From positions 620,001-684,000 of the forward strand of contig CP002098.1 of the NCBI GenBank assembly GCA_000145985.1: a stretch of DNA of 64,000 bases, read 5' to 3'. This DNA is from Ignisphaera aggregans DSM 17230 (lineage in GTDB: Archaea > Thermoproteota > Thermoprotei_A > Sulfolobales > Ignisphaeraceae). This document shows positions 44,830 to 54,333 of this stretch, piece after piece. The translations under genes and the position numbers were made by a program. Every line of letters begins with the position of its first letter. Position 1 is the stretch's first letter. Under the pieces are notes generated by a model. That model searched no databases. It was not told where the DNA came from and saw only the letters and a list, made by a program, of their open reading frames with translations.

Positions 44830-46659
44830 TTGGCTATGGACTATATGGCTAAGCAGGAACAGGAGAGTTTAAAGCGAACCCAAAAGAAAAGTGAGGAGGT
44901 TGCTGAAGATAAGAAAACCGAGGTAATGAAGTCTCAACATGTAGAAAGTTTCATCCAGATTATATCTCCCCAATCCAGCAGGACCCAAACCTCTCCATTT
45001 ACAACTCTAGAAAATGTCTTAATTGTGGTACCAAAACCTTCACAGCTAGCATATCTGAAGAAAGTAAGTAAGCCGGTCTTAAACAAAGAAATGCTTGTAT
45101 CCCCAATGCAGAAACCAACTCTATTGCTAGTTTCACCGATATCAATCACAAGATTTAGACCTTCTGAACAGATAAGGATTCTAAACCTAGACAAGAACAT
45201 TTTCAGAAACCCTCTTAGTGCATCTGTTAACATGTCCATACCCAAAGTTCCACACATATCCATGCCCACTATACATCTACAGCCCTTGGAGCGTTCCATA
45301 GTTAATATAAGCCAAGCCATGAAACTGCAAACCATAGTTAGACCTCCAGAAATATATACAAAATTCTCAATACCTCAACTAGACAAAACATACACCTTGA
45401 AAATAACGTCTACGGCTCAATCAGTTCAAACGAAAGTAAAGACTATTGACTCTACACAGGAAAGAAAAATTAAGACATCTAAAGAAGCTGAGGGTGTAAT
45501 GCTAACTTCTCTCACTATACATGTACCACCATCACTTCTAAAGCTGTTGTTCAAATCGCTTAAAAAGTTCAATGTTAAAGGATTGCTCGAGGTTTCGCCA
45601 GAAAGACCTGTAATTGTTGTTGCGATAAAGTCAGCAGGACCTGAGCTGAAGTATAGAGCAACACTTCTCACAATTCTTAGAGAGCTCTTCCGCATAAAGA
45701 AGAGGTTTCCACAAACCATCGCTGCTACAGCGAGAGGTGAAACCGATATTGTTCAAAGCTACCTCATGGAGAGCGGCATCATAAAATTTATCGATGATTC
45801 TGAAGCTGATTTCCTCAATTTCTTTGGGATAAGGAGAGTTGAAGACTTTGACAAGGTAGATCTGGATAGGCTTAGGAGTAGGTTGTTAGAACATACAAAC
45901 TCGGACTTTTCATTCCTAGTGTTCCATATCAATGAAAGTAAAGTTACTCAGCTATTGAAGTATTTGAAAATGCTACGGAGCGATCTTGGCAGATCCAAGC
46001 TTGTTGTTATATGTCCTCGTAGGTTATCTCTAAAGGTTGTTAAGAAGCTTATAGAGATAATATGGGGCTTCACCAAATTTAGATGTTTCGACAAATCTCT
46101 CGATGGTTGTTTTGCTGCTGGTGAGAAAACCTTCTATGATGAACTTGAAAAGCTTTCGACAAACCCAAGTTATGCCAAGGTTAGGCATGTTGAAAACGAA
46201 TCAGAATTGCATTACCAGCTAAAGGTCTTTGTATATAGCTACCTTGTTAATAAGCTGAAGCTAGATCCAAGATATGTGAAGACAGAATATGATCTTGGTG
46301 GAGTGAAGCCCGATATCTGGGTGGAGTCCAGCCGTATTGCAATAGAGATCGAAACTCTCTATGGTACAGGTGTCACCCCCTGGAACAAGTTATATGAGAC
46401 TATAGAGAAGTACCATAGTCTTAGCGTTAATGAGGTATGGCTTGTAATTCCACCTCTTCAGCTATCACTCTTCATCGGAGATCTTTTGAAGCTGTACAAG
46501 ATATTGAAAGAGGAATATGGAGATAAAGTGAAGGTATTTACAATAAACCTAACCCAGAGGGAACTGATATCTCTAGAAGACTACATAAAGAAGTTTAGTA
46601 TGGTCATATATAGAACGATGAAAGGTAATAAAGGAGAAGATCTAAAATCGAATATGTGA
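44830..46659 (+). CDS. PD-(D/E)XK nuclease-like protein, second gene of operon
   Basis: 609 aa. The first about 215 residues are a low-structure region rich in P, S, T, K and V, unusual for the neighbourhood. Residues about 220-440 form an alpha/beta domain (EVSPERPVIVVAIKSAG, SKLVVICPRRLSLKVV). From 455 onward is a restriction-endonuclease-like fold: helix ESELHYQLKVFVYSYL, then TEYDLGGVKPDIWVESSR with D495, then IAIEIETLYGTG with E506 and E508, and later VNEVWLVIPP. The order E-helix, PD, (D/E)-x-E fits the PD-(D/E)XK superfamily with E in place of K. Starts 3 nt after the previous stop and ends 1 nt before the next ATG. Confidence 0.8.
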   Translation: MAMDYMAKQEQESLKRTQKKSEEVAEDKKTEVMKSQHVESFIQIISPQSSRTQTSPFTTLENVLIVVPKPSQLAYLKKVSKPVLNKEMLVSPMQKPTLLLVSPISITRFRPSEQIRILNLDKNIFRNPLSASVNMSIPKVPHISMPTIHLQPLERSIVNISQAMKLQTIVRPPEIYTKFSIPQLDKTYTLKITSTAQSVQTKVKTIDSTQERKIKTSKEAEGVMLTSLTIHVPPSLLKLLFKSLKKFNVKGLLEVSPERPVIVVAIKSAGPELKYRATLLTILRELFRIKKRFPQTIAATARGETDIVQSYLMESGIIKFIDDSEADFLNFFGIRRVEDFDKVDLDRLRSRLLEHTNSDFSFLVFHINESKVTQLLKYLKMLRSDLGRSKLVVICPRRLSLKVVKKLIEIIWGFTKFRCFDKSLDGCFAAGEKTFYDELEKLSTNPSYAKVRHVENESELHYQLKVFVYSYLVNKLKLDPRYVKTEYDLGGVKPDIWVESSRIAIEIETLYGTGVTPWNKLYETIEKYHSLSVNEVWLVIPPLQLSLFIGDLLKLYKILKEEYGDKVKVFTINLTQRELISLEDYIKKFSMVIYRTMKGNKGEDLKSNM

Positions 46660-46660
46660 T

Positions 46661-49537
46661 ATGTATTCCAGGTGCCAAAAGGGTTATGCTATGTCTGGAG
46701 CAGTACATGTTAAAGAGATTTTAGAGGGTTACTTAAGATCTGATATAAGAACCTTAGAATCATTAGATGGTGCTTTAAATGAAACATTAATGAATTTCTT
46801 GCGTAGTGGTGCACCCGAAAGACAATTCATATTGGAGTATCTTCAAAATGCTATTGATGCTGGTTCAAAGAATGTGAAAATAGTTCTCGATTATGATAAT
46901 GTTAGAATTCTTGTTTATAACGATGGTACAGAATTCAATCACGATGACTTTGAAAGTTTTTGTAAAATAGCTAGATCGAGAAAAGATCCCAACAAAATGC
47001 TCATTGGATATATAGGCATAGGAGCGAAATCGGCTTTTGCTATTGCAAGGAAACTCGAACTTCATTCAGGAGAGTATCATGTAACTTTCGAAGAATCTAA
47101 CATTCCAGAGGAATTATCAAAGAACTACAATCTAAAATATCTATGGATGATAGTTCCACGAACAAAGGATGAATGTTATAGCAGTAGCTGTAGATATTTG
47201 ATGAACACAGCAAGTTTCAGAACGGTATTTGTATTAGAGAATCTGACAAAGGATAAGGAAACCCTCGAGATCATTCATCGTACACTTCTGGATTATAACT
47301 ATGAATATTTTCTCGACGCTAGAACATTACTATTCATACCTGTCCATAATATCAAGGTTGAGATATGCATCTTCAAAAATGGTGTTGAAAAATGTTTGAG
47401 AAGAATAGAAAAGTTTCATGAAAAGGAGATACAAAGTGGTATACCTCATCTTAGAAAAGTTGTTGTAAAGCTAAGAGAGATATTAAGTGATAGAGAAGAA
47501 ACTGAAGACTGGCTTATCATATTAAAGGAGGTGGAAGTACCGGAAAACATTAGAAGAGACCCTATAACAGCTATATTTAAACGTGAAAATGTTGTTAGGA
47601 GACTTGTTGGTATAGCCTTTAAAACTGAGAATGACAAACTTATACCTACTAAGGGTGTTGTCAAATTCAGTATCTTTAGCTATATGCCTATAAGAGAAAT
47701 AGAATCAGGTTTTAATTATTTGTTACATGCCGATTTCCTTACAGATCCAGGACGTGGAGGAATAATCGAGAATATTGCTTGGAATGAGTGGCTTCGAAAC
47801 GAGTTGGTTAAGTTCCTTGTAGATGATGTATTGGAGGAGTTTAAACATGACGATATATTGAAATATCAGACAATGATACTCATACCTCATACATCTCCCA
47901 CCGATCCATTTATCTACAAGCTCTATAGTGAAATTATGAAAAATATTAAGGAGAAAGATCTTGTAATGACATATGATGGTTTCAAAAGAGTTACTACAAC
48001 TACTCTGCTTCCTAAAATAGTATACCAAGTCTTAACAGACGAGCAGCTTTGTTCATTGCCAAAGGATCCCTATGTTAAGAGTATTGCTCATAGAAGGGTA
48101 TATGACTATATTGTAGAAATGCTAAATCTACTTCCGCAAAATGCTAGAAATGTATTGCTAAGCTCATACATAAGCTACATGTATCTAGGACTTCGTAAAA
48201 TTATTGAAATCGGAGATGATGATACATATAAAGGTGTTAAAAGCATATACCAGATCCTGTGGCAGTATAGCAAAAGTAAAGACTTTATAAAGAACATGAT
48301 AGAATTCATAATGAATGACTATTTGGAGAAAAACGCTGCTACAGTTTATTCTATTAACAAAATGTTGAGCAATTTGATGGTCTTATCCATTAAAGGGGAG
48401 GTTAAGAAACTTAAAGATGTTTCTATTGTCCCAACATCAAAGCTTGTTGCATATCTAGCTAAGGTTCTTAGCATAGATGAATCTAAATTAAGAGAGTTAC
48501 TACAGGATATTCCCATAATAGAAGAGGATTTGATAGGCTATATAGTTAAGCTATGCGACTCAATGGGCCGTGCCCATTGTTGGTTAGACACCACAAGGTA
48601 CTTAATTGTTGAAGCCTTTGCTGATGAACGATTCTTGCAGAATTTTGTCAGTGAAAAACTATTCGAGGTACTAAAGCATGTACTAGAAGAGAAAATAGCT
48701 CAACTAGAAAAGGCGATAGAACAAAATGATGAATTGCAAATACGTGATGTTATGAAGAGGTTAGTTGAAGTATATTATCCTATTCTCAAAACTAGAAAAG
48801 ATAAACTGCGTGAGGTTCTAAAAGATAAGGTTAAAGTTAAGGTGTTGGATGACGGATTTATCGAAGTGTCAAGGGTCATGCTTCCGGAAAGTGATTGGCA
48901 TTCACTTAAAAATGTTTTGGAAACTATTGATCAAGAGCAAAATAAATTAGTTAACACAGGTTTTCATCCTAGTACAGATTATGAAAAACTTAGGTCTGAA
49001 ATCAAGTTTGTAGATTTAGAATTCTACCAAGGTGTTAACATAGAATTATTGAAACAATTCTTATTGGATTTAGGTGCCGAATTTAGAGATTCCGAACAAA
49101 GGTTTATCGAGTTTAAGAAGAGGATTAGTGAAGTTCTCTCTGTAGAAATTGCTAGAGTGTGGTTAGCAAAATCAGGATACTTTGTGTCCTCTGGATCTGC
49201 AAAGAGTGGCTGGGACATAACAGCGATGCATAAATCAGAATCTAGCATAGCTAGGGTTGAGGTTAAGGGTACTACTGACAAAGAGTATCGCGGATCTATA
49301 GCACTGAGATGCGATGCAAAGGAATTTATTGATTGTAGAGAAAAGTGTGATAAAAACGAGAAATGCCTCATAATCATTGTAGAAAATGTCGCCAAAGATC
49401 CACAAATCAGGGTTATCAATATATGTGAGCTACCCAAAGAGATAGTTGAAAAATATAGAATAGAACTACCTAATGATGTATTAGAGCATACCAAGCCTAT
49501 TAGATTCAATGAATTAAGAGGTATACAACCCTATTAA
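46661..49537 (+). CDS. GHKL (Hsp90-like) ATPase with C-terminal DUF3883-like nuclease domain
   Basis: 958 aa. An N-terminal GHKL fold carries the N-box EYLQNAIDAGSK (E59, N63, D66), G1 box YNDGTEF (D88, G89) and G2 box GYIGIGAKSAF, as in Hsp90, MutL, MORC and sacsin-like proteins. It should bind and hydrolyse ATP and clamp. A middle of about 500 helical residues follows. The C-terminal domain reads ARVWLAKSGYFVS, SGWDITAMH (D852), IARVEVKGTTDKEYRG (E867, K869): a complete PD-(D/E)XK-like set of the NOV/DUF3883 kind. It is the last gene of the operon. ATG 46661 is given; ATG 46691 (MSGAVHVKEILEGYL) is also likely. I infer an ATP-gated nuclease. Confidence 0.85.
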   Translation: MYSRCQKGYAMSGAVHVKEILEGYLRSDIRTLESLDGALNETLMNFLRSGAPERQFILEYLQNAIDAGSKNVKIVLDYDNVRILVYNDGTEFNHDDFESFCKIARSRKDPNKMLIGYIGIGAKSAFAIARKLELHSGEYHVTFEESNIPEELSKNYNLKYLWMIVPRTKDECYSSSCRYLMNTASFRTVFVLENLTKDKETLEIIHRTLLDYNYEYFLDARTLLFIPVHNIKVEICIFKNGVEKCLRRIEKFHEKEIQSGIPHLRKVVVKLREILSDREETEDWLIILKEVEVPENIRRDPITAIFKRENVVRRLVGIAFKTENDKLIPTKGVVKFSIFSYMPIREIESGFNYLLHADFLTDPGRGGIIENIAWNEWLRNELVKFLVDDVLEEFKHDDILKYQTMILIPHTSPTDPFIYKLYSEIMKNIKEKDLVMTYDGFKRVTTTTLLPKIVYQVLTDEQLCSLPKDPYVKSIAHRRVYDYIVEMLNLLPQNARNVLLSSYISYMYLGLRKIIEIGDDDTYKGVKSIYQILWQYSKSKDFIKNMIEFIMNDYLEKNAATVYSINKMLSNLMVLSIKGEVKKLKDVSIVPTSKLVAYLAKVLSIDESKLRELLQDIPIIEEDLIGYIVKLCDSMGRAHCWLDTTRYLIVEAFADERFLQNFVSEKLFEVLKHVLEEKIAQLEKAIEQNDELQIRDVMKRLVEVYYPILKTRKDKLREVLKDKVKVKVLDDGFIEVSRVMLPESDWHSLKNVLETIDQEQNKLVNTGFHPSTDYEKLRSEIKFVDLEFYQGVNIELLKQFLLDLGAEFRDSEQRFIEFKKRISEVLSVEIARVWLAKSGYFVSSGSAKSGWDITAMHKSESSIARVEVKGTTDKEYRGSIALRCDAKEFIDCREKCDKNEKCLIIIVENVAKDPQIRVINICELPKEIVEKYRIELPNDVLEHTKPIRFNELRGIQPY

Positions 49538-49954
49538 TAACCTCCTGTTGTTCTATACCATAAAAGTTTTTGGATATTTTGAATCAGATATCATTCCCAG
49601 AATGGTGCAATTGTATCAAATAAATTTGTATAAAAGAAGACGCATCACCTCTCTAGACCTATTGTATTTAGACCATAATGCGAGCCAAGAAAAACAATTC
49701 TAAATAGAGGATTCTACTTAGGATATAATATTGGTCTTAAAGCTACAACAGTTTTGTAATTCTTATGTTCTCAAACCTTTGGAACACGTTGCCATGGCTA
49801 GATAACACGGCCTGAAATAGCTATTCACAAATATGTTCCAAACATAATATAATAAATTTATTACGTGGCATAGAAATAGTTGTTATGAATAGAATTCTAC
49901 AAAAAGTTTTTAAGTTGTCTTTTCATATATTTATTTTCACAGAAGTGGATCGAT
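49538..49954. other. Intergenic region after the operon
   Basis: 417 nt. No intact frame or RNA gene is recognised. It holds the 9-mer TTTGTATAA (49625-49633), which equals the core of the inverted repeat at 43267-43302 but occurs singly here, and an AT-rich stretch (aaaaagtttttaag, about 49903-49916) suitable as promoter for the gene at 49955. Confidence 0.35.
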
Positions 49955-50458
49955 ATGAGCATACTATTTAAGGTTAGATTTGTTGCGGTATCTCATCCTG
50001 ATACTCGTTCGAGTAGCCGTAGAATGATTTATTATTTATTGAAAAAACATGCTGTTGAGACCCCATTTGGCTTTATTCTTTTAAATGAATCTGCTTGGGA
50101 TAGACTCATGTATTTAAATGAGAGGGCTAGAGCTGAGGTTGGCAGGGACGTTGTACAATATATAGATGTTTATATATCTGATGAGGAGCTTGTAAGAATT
50201 CTGAAAATGCTTGCCGAGAGTAAGGTTGGATCTACATCTACAGAAGCTTTGCTTCTCAAGAGGTTTATTGAGGAGTTAGAGAAGAGATTGAGGTGGAGTA
50301 ACACAAAAGAGGAGTTCTCATCTTCTAAAGGTGAGCATAGAGAAAATAAAGAGTTTCGTGAAGCTACTGAGGAGTCTAAGCATGTTCTTGAGAAAAAGTT
50401 TGAAGAATATGGAAAGATGTTAGAGAATGGAGATGAAGAGGATGGTGAGGGTATCTGA
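49955..50458 (+). CDS. Unknown 167-aa protein, first of a pair
   Basis: Begins MSILFKVRFVAVSHPDTRSS from ATG 49955. The first 100 residues are alpha/beta (VETPFGFILLNESAWDRLMY), then a charged helical tail rich in E and K (FREATEESKHVLEKKFEEYG, ending EDGEGI). No family recognised and no membrane segment. The 357-aa gene follows closely on the same strand, so the two form an operon. It lies 418 nt after the GHKL ATPase operon and might be part of the same island system. Confidence 0.65.
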   Translation: MSILFKVRFVAVSHPDTRSSSRRMIYYLLKKHAVETPFGFILLNESAWDRLMYLNERARAEVGRDVVQYIDVYISDEELVRILKMLAESKVGSTSTEALLLKRFIEELEKRLRWSNTKEEFSSSKGEHRENKEFREATEESKHVLEKKFEEYGKMLENGDEEDGEGI

Positions 50459-50480
50459 GTCATGAACTGTGGTGATGTGT

Positions 50481-51542
50481 ATGGAGTCTCCCAGGATAGT
50501 CTCCACCGAGGTTAGGATATGTGAAGATACTGTAGCACCTTGCCTATTCCTCAAGATCCGTGTTGAGGGGATTGAGACTGGTGGAAGCGTCTACATACCT
50601 GTTGGCGGAATGCTGTACTCAGATGATGGTAAGCTCCTATCCCAGGTAATCATAGACGATGCCTTTTTTGGTCCTGCGGGATCTATAGCTGCTCCATCTA
50701 TAATAGTGAACTATCTCGAGGCTTATAGTAGCATAGCTGGACTTACCCACACTCTAGATCTTAGATGTAGAGCATTTCTAGATACAAAATCTGTTAGCTA
50801 CATCGAGGAGAGGAGGAGGTCAAATAAATACCATAGAGTTATGTTGAAGCTCAGACTGAGGTTCTTGGCCCTTCATAGCACAGTTTATCACTACGATTAT
50901 ATATATGGAGCTAGGGGGCAATATTTCTCTTCACTTCCAAGTGGTGCAATAGTGCTGAAGTCGGGAAAACCTCTACTATACGTAGAGCCTCAGGTATATG
51001 AAGAGCTGGAAACGAATATTGTGATTGATGGTCCTCAATGGATTAGAGATTTCCTTCCAGTGCTAGGGTTAGGGAATTATGTATTACTCGAAATTCCGTT
51101 GCCTAGAGCTCCATCAATTCCAGACAAAGCTCTACAGTACTTCATCAACACTATAGAATTGTTGAGGCAGACTAAGGAGATTCTGCATGAAACACTCAAT
51201 GTGGGTTCTTCGCTAACAGCTCTAAGGAATGCTCTAAATCAGTTCTGCGAAGCTTTGAAGTCCCTAGATCTAGCGGTGAGTAGGGATGGAGGTTGCGAGA
51301 TTGATTATGAACGACTCGTAGAGTTATTCCAGGGCATTAAAGAGCTTGCTGATGTTGTGGTGACGATCTACACCAAGGTTAAGCGTATTGCAACAGTAGG
51401 TCCAGAGCCTACACAACCACATATAGCACCAAGACCAGCATTGGCGTTGCACCAGGTAGAGTCTCTAATAGGGTTAGCATCATACATAATCAAGTTGGTA
51501 ATGGACACATACATCGATAGGCTATCACATAGCCAAACTTAG
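50481..51542 (+). CDS. Unknown 353-aa protein, second of a pair
   Basis: ATG 50481 (MESPRIVSTEVRICED) is preferred over GTG 50469 because a GGTGAT box lies six bases before it. The N-terminal third is beta-rich (ETGGSVYIPVGGMLYSDDGK, QVIIDDAFFGPAGSIAAPS), the middle basic (YIEERRRSNKYHRVMLKLRL), and the C-terminal half helical (LLRQTKEILHETLNVGSSL). No motif of a known enzyme family. It is the second gene of a pair with the 167-aa protein and is followed by a convergent metallophosphoesterase. Confidence 0.65.
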   Translation: MESPRIVSTEVRICEDTVAPCLFLKIRVEGIETGGSVYIPVGGMLYSDDGKLLSQVIIDDAFFGPAGSIAAPSIIVNYLEAYSSIAGLTHTLDLRCRAFLDTKSVSYIEERRRSNKYHRVMLKLRLRFLALHSTVYHYDYIYGARGQYFSSLPSGAIVLKSGKPLLYVEPQVYEELETNIVIDGPQWIRDFLPVLGLGNYVLLEIPLPRAPSIPDKALQYFINTIELLRQTKEILHETLNVGSSLTALRNALNQFCEALKSLDLAVSRDGGCEIDYERLVELFQGIKELADVVVTIYTKVKRIATVGPEPTQPHIAPRPALALHQVESLIGLASYIIKLVMDTYIDRLSHSQT

Positions 51543-51666
51543 TTAGCAATATCATTTGGGAGAATGCCTATGAAGTTTTTACATAGCTCCATGTATAAAG
51601 GGTTGTAGCCATGCACATCAATATAGAGTCCTCAGCAACATGTACAAACTCTGTGATGCGAAGAAT

Positions 51667-52575
51667 TTATATATCCTCTGGGTAAGGCTTAAGCCACTCA
51701 TATCTTTCATATAGACGTCTCCGAAATCTTTGTTCAGCCTCAGGCTTTACAATATTACCTCTATAATCATATAGTGTGATTTTGGGTGGAGCATCTTGGT
51801 CTATGTCTATGACAGCATATTTTATTCCAGCTGTAAATGCAGCTGGAATGTTGTTAACAAGGTATTTCCCTGAAAGAAAGTGTCCCCCGATTATGAGTTT
51901 AGGCTTCAACTCAGCTATTATGGGTATTCTGCTCAGTTCGCTGTGAGCTACTACAACATCTACTCTACCCCTATACATCGCCACTATCTCTCTGAGCTTC
52001 TGCCGATAATGTGTTTCTTCAAAACCTAGCCCAAGGAAACGCATACCTCCAATTTCTACAAACCTCCCAGAGATCTCTGAACACCCTGGTATACCATTAA
52101 TTCTATTGACATCATAGTCTCCCTCAAAATCATAATCATGATCACCCCTGACCACCAACACTCTAGATCTCCTACCAGCATACTCTAGAAAATGATAGAA
52201 CTTCTCAACATGAATTCTCTTCACAATTTCGTGAAACTCTCTACTTTTTCTATACTTCTCCTCTATAGATAGAATCTCCTTCATAACCATAAGACGCCTA
52301 GGATCGAGAGGACTGATCATTATAGAGGGGTATGGAACATGTTCCTCCCATACAAACTCCACACCAAGCTCCCTAAGTTTTTCTATAACCTCCTGCCTAT
52401 AGGCAGGTATCTGTGTTAGAGCCTTACTCCAGAAAGCAGCACCACCATCAGAGGTCAAATCACCTGCTAAACAAACAACATCAGGCTTCACCATATCCAA
52501 TATCTCCTCATAACCCTCCCACCTACGGACATCAGAAAAGGCAAGAATCCTCAAAATATTACACCTCCTAAACAT
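51667..52575 (-). CDS. Metallophosphoesterase (calcineurin-like)
   Basis: 302 aa. Motifs in order: AFSDVRRW (canonical D-x-H has R instead of H), LAGDLTSDGG (GD), VVRGDHDYDF (G-N/D-H-D), DVVVAHSEL (H) and IIGGHFLSGKY (GH without the last H). Two metal-ligand positions are therefore changed from the classic D-x-H ... G-H-x-H set, but the remaining D, N/D, H and H residues could still bind at least one metal. Substrates of this superfamily range from phosphodiesters to nucleic acids; none can be named here. It is divergent from the small gene at 52577 with almost no spacer. Confidence 0.8.
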   Translation of the reverse strand: MFRRCNILRILAFSDVRRWEGYEEILDMVKPDVVCLAGDLTSDGGAAFWSKALTQIPAYRQEVIEKLRELGVEFVWEEHVPYPSIMISPLDPRRLMVMKEILSIEEKYRKSREFHEIVKRIHVEKFYHFLEYAGRRSRVLVVRGDHDYDFEGDYDVNRINGIPGCSEISGRFVEIGGMRFLGLGFEETHYRQKLREIVAMYRGRVDVVVAHSELSRIPIIAELKPKLIIGGHFLSGKYLVNNIPAAFTAGIKYAVIDIDQDAPPKITLYDYRGNIVKPEAEQRFRRRLYERYEWLKPYPEDI

Positions 52576-52576
52576 T

Positions 52577-52933
52577 TTGTTTATCAGAAAATTTATTTTT
52601 GTTTTGCTCTACATAGCTATTATTAGACTTGAGAAGAGGACAACTCTTGAGAAAGATAAGCCTATTCAAATACCTGCAAATAGCTATACAACCCTTGTAT
52701 ACAGCCTAGAATATGCAGGCTATATAGAGATAACATTTCAGGCTACCAGAAATGTATATTTCTATGTGAGCAACGGAGACTACTGGGTTAGACACCCTAC
52801 AAACTGCAACACATATACCGATTCAGGAAGATTCATAGTACCTGTACTCCCAGGAACAACATATATAAAGATATACAATCCATCACTACTCTTCGGCGTA
52901 AGCGTAACAATAACAGTGGTATATGTATACTAA
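52577..52933 (+). CDS. Small secreted beta-sandwich-like protein
   Basis: 118 aa as read from TTG 52577. The N-terminal about 17 residues are hydrophobic (FIRKFIFVLLYIAIIRLE) like a signal or anchor, then beta-rich sequence (YTTLVYSLEYAGYIEITFQA, NVYFYVSNGDYWVR, GTTYIKIYNPSLLFGVSV). The start is poorly supported: TTG lies 2 nt from the divergent metallophosphoesterase ATG and has no ribosome binding site, and the frame stays open further upstream. The gene may be 5'-truncated. No family recognised. Confidence 0.45.
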   Translation: MFIRKFIFVLLYIAIIRLEKRTTLEKDKPIQIPANSYTTLVYSLEYAGYIEITFQATRNVYFYVSNGDYWVRHPTNCNTYTDSGRFIVPVLPGTTYIKIYNPSLLFGVSVTITVVYVY

Positions 52934-53072
52934 AGACCATGTAACAGCAATAGAGCTTCACCTAATGCTCTAGGCTATAGATCATCAATCTTAGATTTAA
53001 ATCAGAAGCACAACAATTGTAGCTGAACAGTATTCTTTATTAGTAGCTACCTACTGTTTTGGGATTTCTTCA

Positions 53073-53447
53073 CTATGAATATCTAGACACCCTGATAACT
53101 AACACCATAACGCCATACCAAATCAGCACCATATCGAATAGATCTAGCGAACCTATTGCAGATTTCAAGATCAACCCTATTACAAATCCAAAAAGATATG
53201 CTGTACCTCAATATTTCATCCTCTCAATTCCTGTCAAGAAGTCTATCAAAGACATTATTATTATAAGACCAATCAACATTCTAATCGATACAATTAGATT
53301 ACTAGGAACTCCTAAAACAGCAAGACTCTTCTCAAATACCTGTATCAACAAATCTGTTACAAGCCCTGAGATAAACCCTAAGACAGCTCTTCTTATACCA
53401 TACCATATGTCATATCCAAATCTTCTTACCATAGTTCTTCTAATCAA
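53073..53447 (-). pseudogene. Small membrane protein gene with in-frame TGA
   Basis: From ATG 53447 the frame gives MIRRTMVRRFGYDIWYGIRR, a helix AVLGFISGLVTDLLIQVF and a second helix SIRMLIGLIIIMSLIDFL, and then meets TGA at 53208. The same frame continues GTAYLFGFVIGLILKSAIGS, then LDLFDMVLIWYGVMVLVI to TAG at 53073, again with membrane-helix composition. A four-helix protein of 124 codons with one premature stop is the simplest reading. The long plus-strand frame over the same DNA is its antisense shadow. The rest of the gap (52934-53072 and 53448-53574) shows nothing. Confidence 0.5.
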
Positions 53448-53574
53448 TTTCTATCATGTTTCTCAGCTATAAGACGAGACACCAGCGAAACTAACAATTT
53501 TAAAATCATTTTATGAAGAATCTCAATGTAGATAACTAGAGATATAATAGGTTTATTTGTGTATGTTGAAAAAA

Positions 53575-54333
53575 TCACTTTGTTATGGCTATTGCAACAC
53601 CATAAACTTTCTTCACATTGAAATACTCTTTTAGTATCTTGGCTATATAGCTTAGTGTAGCACCCGACGTAATAACATCATCTATTATAGCCATAGATTC
53701 TATATCCACATCAACATGAACTTGTTCTAAAGGTTTATAGAGCTGTTGCACCGTGAGCCATCTTTCTTCAACAGACATGTTCTTTAGATCTACATGTTTA
53801 ACCTTTTCAACTAGCTTTACTACAGGTTTATTAACATACTTACCTACACGTTTTGCTAGTTCTTCAGCTATGCACATACATTCATTTGTCTTGGGATCTA
53901 TGCGTAGATTTTGTTCGTGACATGGCACATAAGTCAATGCTTCAACATTCTTCAACTCTTCATAAATATTGAATAGCTTTGATATTAGCATTGATGCTAC
54001 CTCTATACATTTTCTATCCACATCTTTAACGTCTGACACTATAGGTGTAACGTCATCGGGTAGAGGTAGGTATACCCCTCTCTTCTGCTGTTGATAGGTA
54101 CCTACAGCAAATATGTTGTCTAGATATCTACGGTGTAAAAATCTATCTTGTCTAGCATTGATTTTCTTCATCTCCCCTCGCAAATATTCTCGTGCTACAA
54201 ATCTTTGAATACCATATCTCCCTAAAGCCCTATCCACATCCCTCGCAACATAGAAGTCAACAGATTTCACCCCTCCAATAATATACGAACCTATCTCCAT
54301 AGCAATACTCTCGTTCTCAAATATTATAGCCAC
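53575..54333 (-). CDS. Phosphoribosyltransferase-like protein (ComF-like)
   Basis: 252 aa. The C-terminal part carries the PRPP-binding signature AIIDDVITSGATLSYIAKIL (two acidic residues, then T-S-G-A-T), after a segment typical of the type I PRTase hood and first strand (ALTYVPCHEQN). The N-terminal about 100 residues are basic (RGEMKKINARQDRFLHRRYL) with a YLPLPDDVTPIV element. Overall it resembles ComF-like PRTases that sit near restriction or DNA-uptake genes. It lies 371 nt from the divergent methyltransferase. The real substrate is unknown; it may be a nucleotide-signal or repair factor. Confidence 0.75.
   Translation of the reverse strand: MAIIFENESIAMEIGSYIIGGVKSVDFYVARDVDRALGRYGIQRFVAREYLRGEMKKINARQDRFLHRRYLDNIFAVGTYQQQKRGVYLPLPDDVTPIVSDVKDVDRKCIEVASMLISKLFNIYEELKNVEALTYVPCHEQNLRIDPKTNECMCIAEELAKRVGKYVNKPVVKLVEKVKHVDLKNMSVEERWLTVQQLYKPLEQVHVDVDIESMAIIDDVITSGATLSYIAKILKEYFNVKKVYGVAIAITK

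Noticed and set aside
53059-53472. 137-codon plus-strand open frame
   Set aside because: It is antisense to a minus-strand frame with clear membrane-helix composition. It has an odd residue mix and no ribosome binding site.
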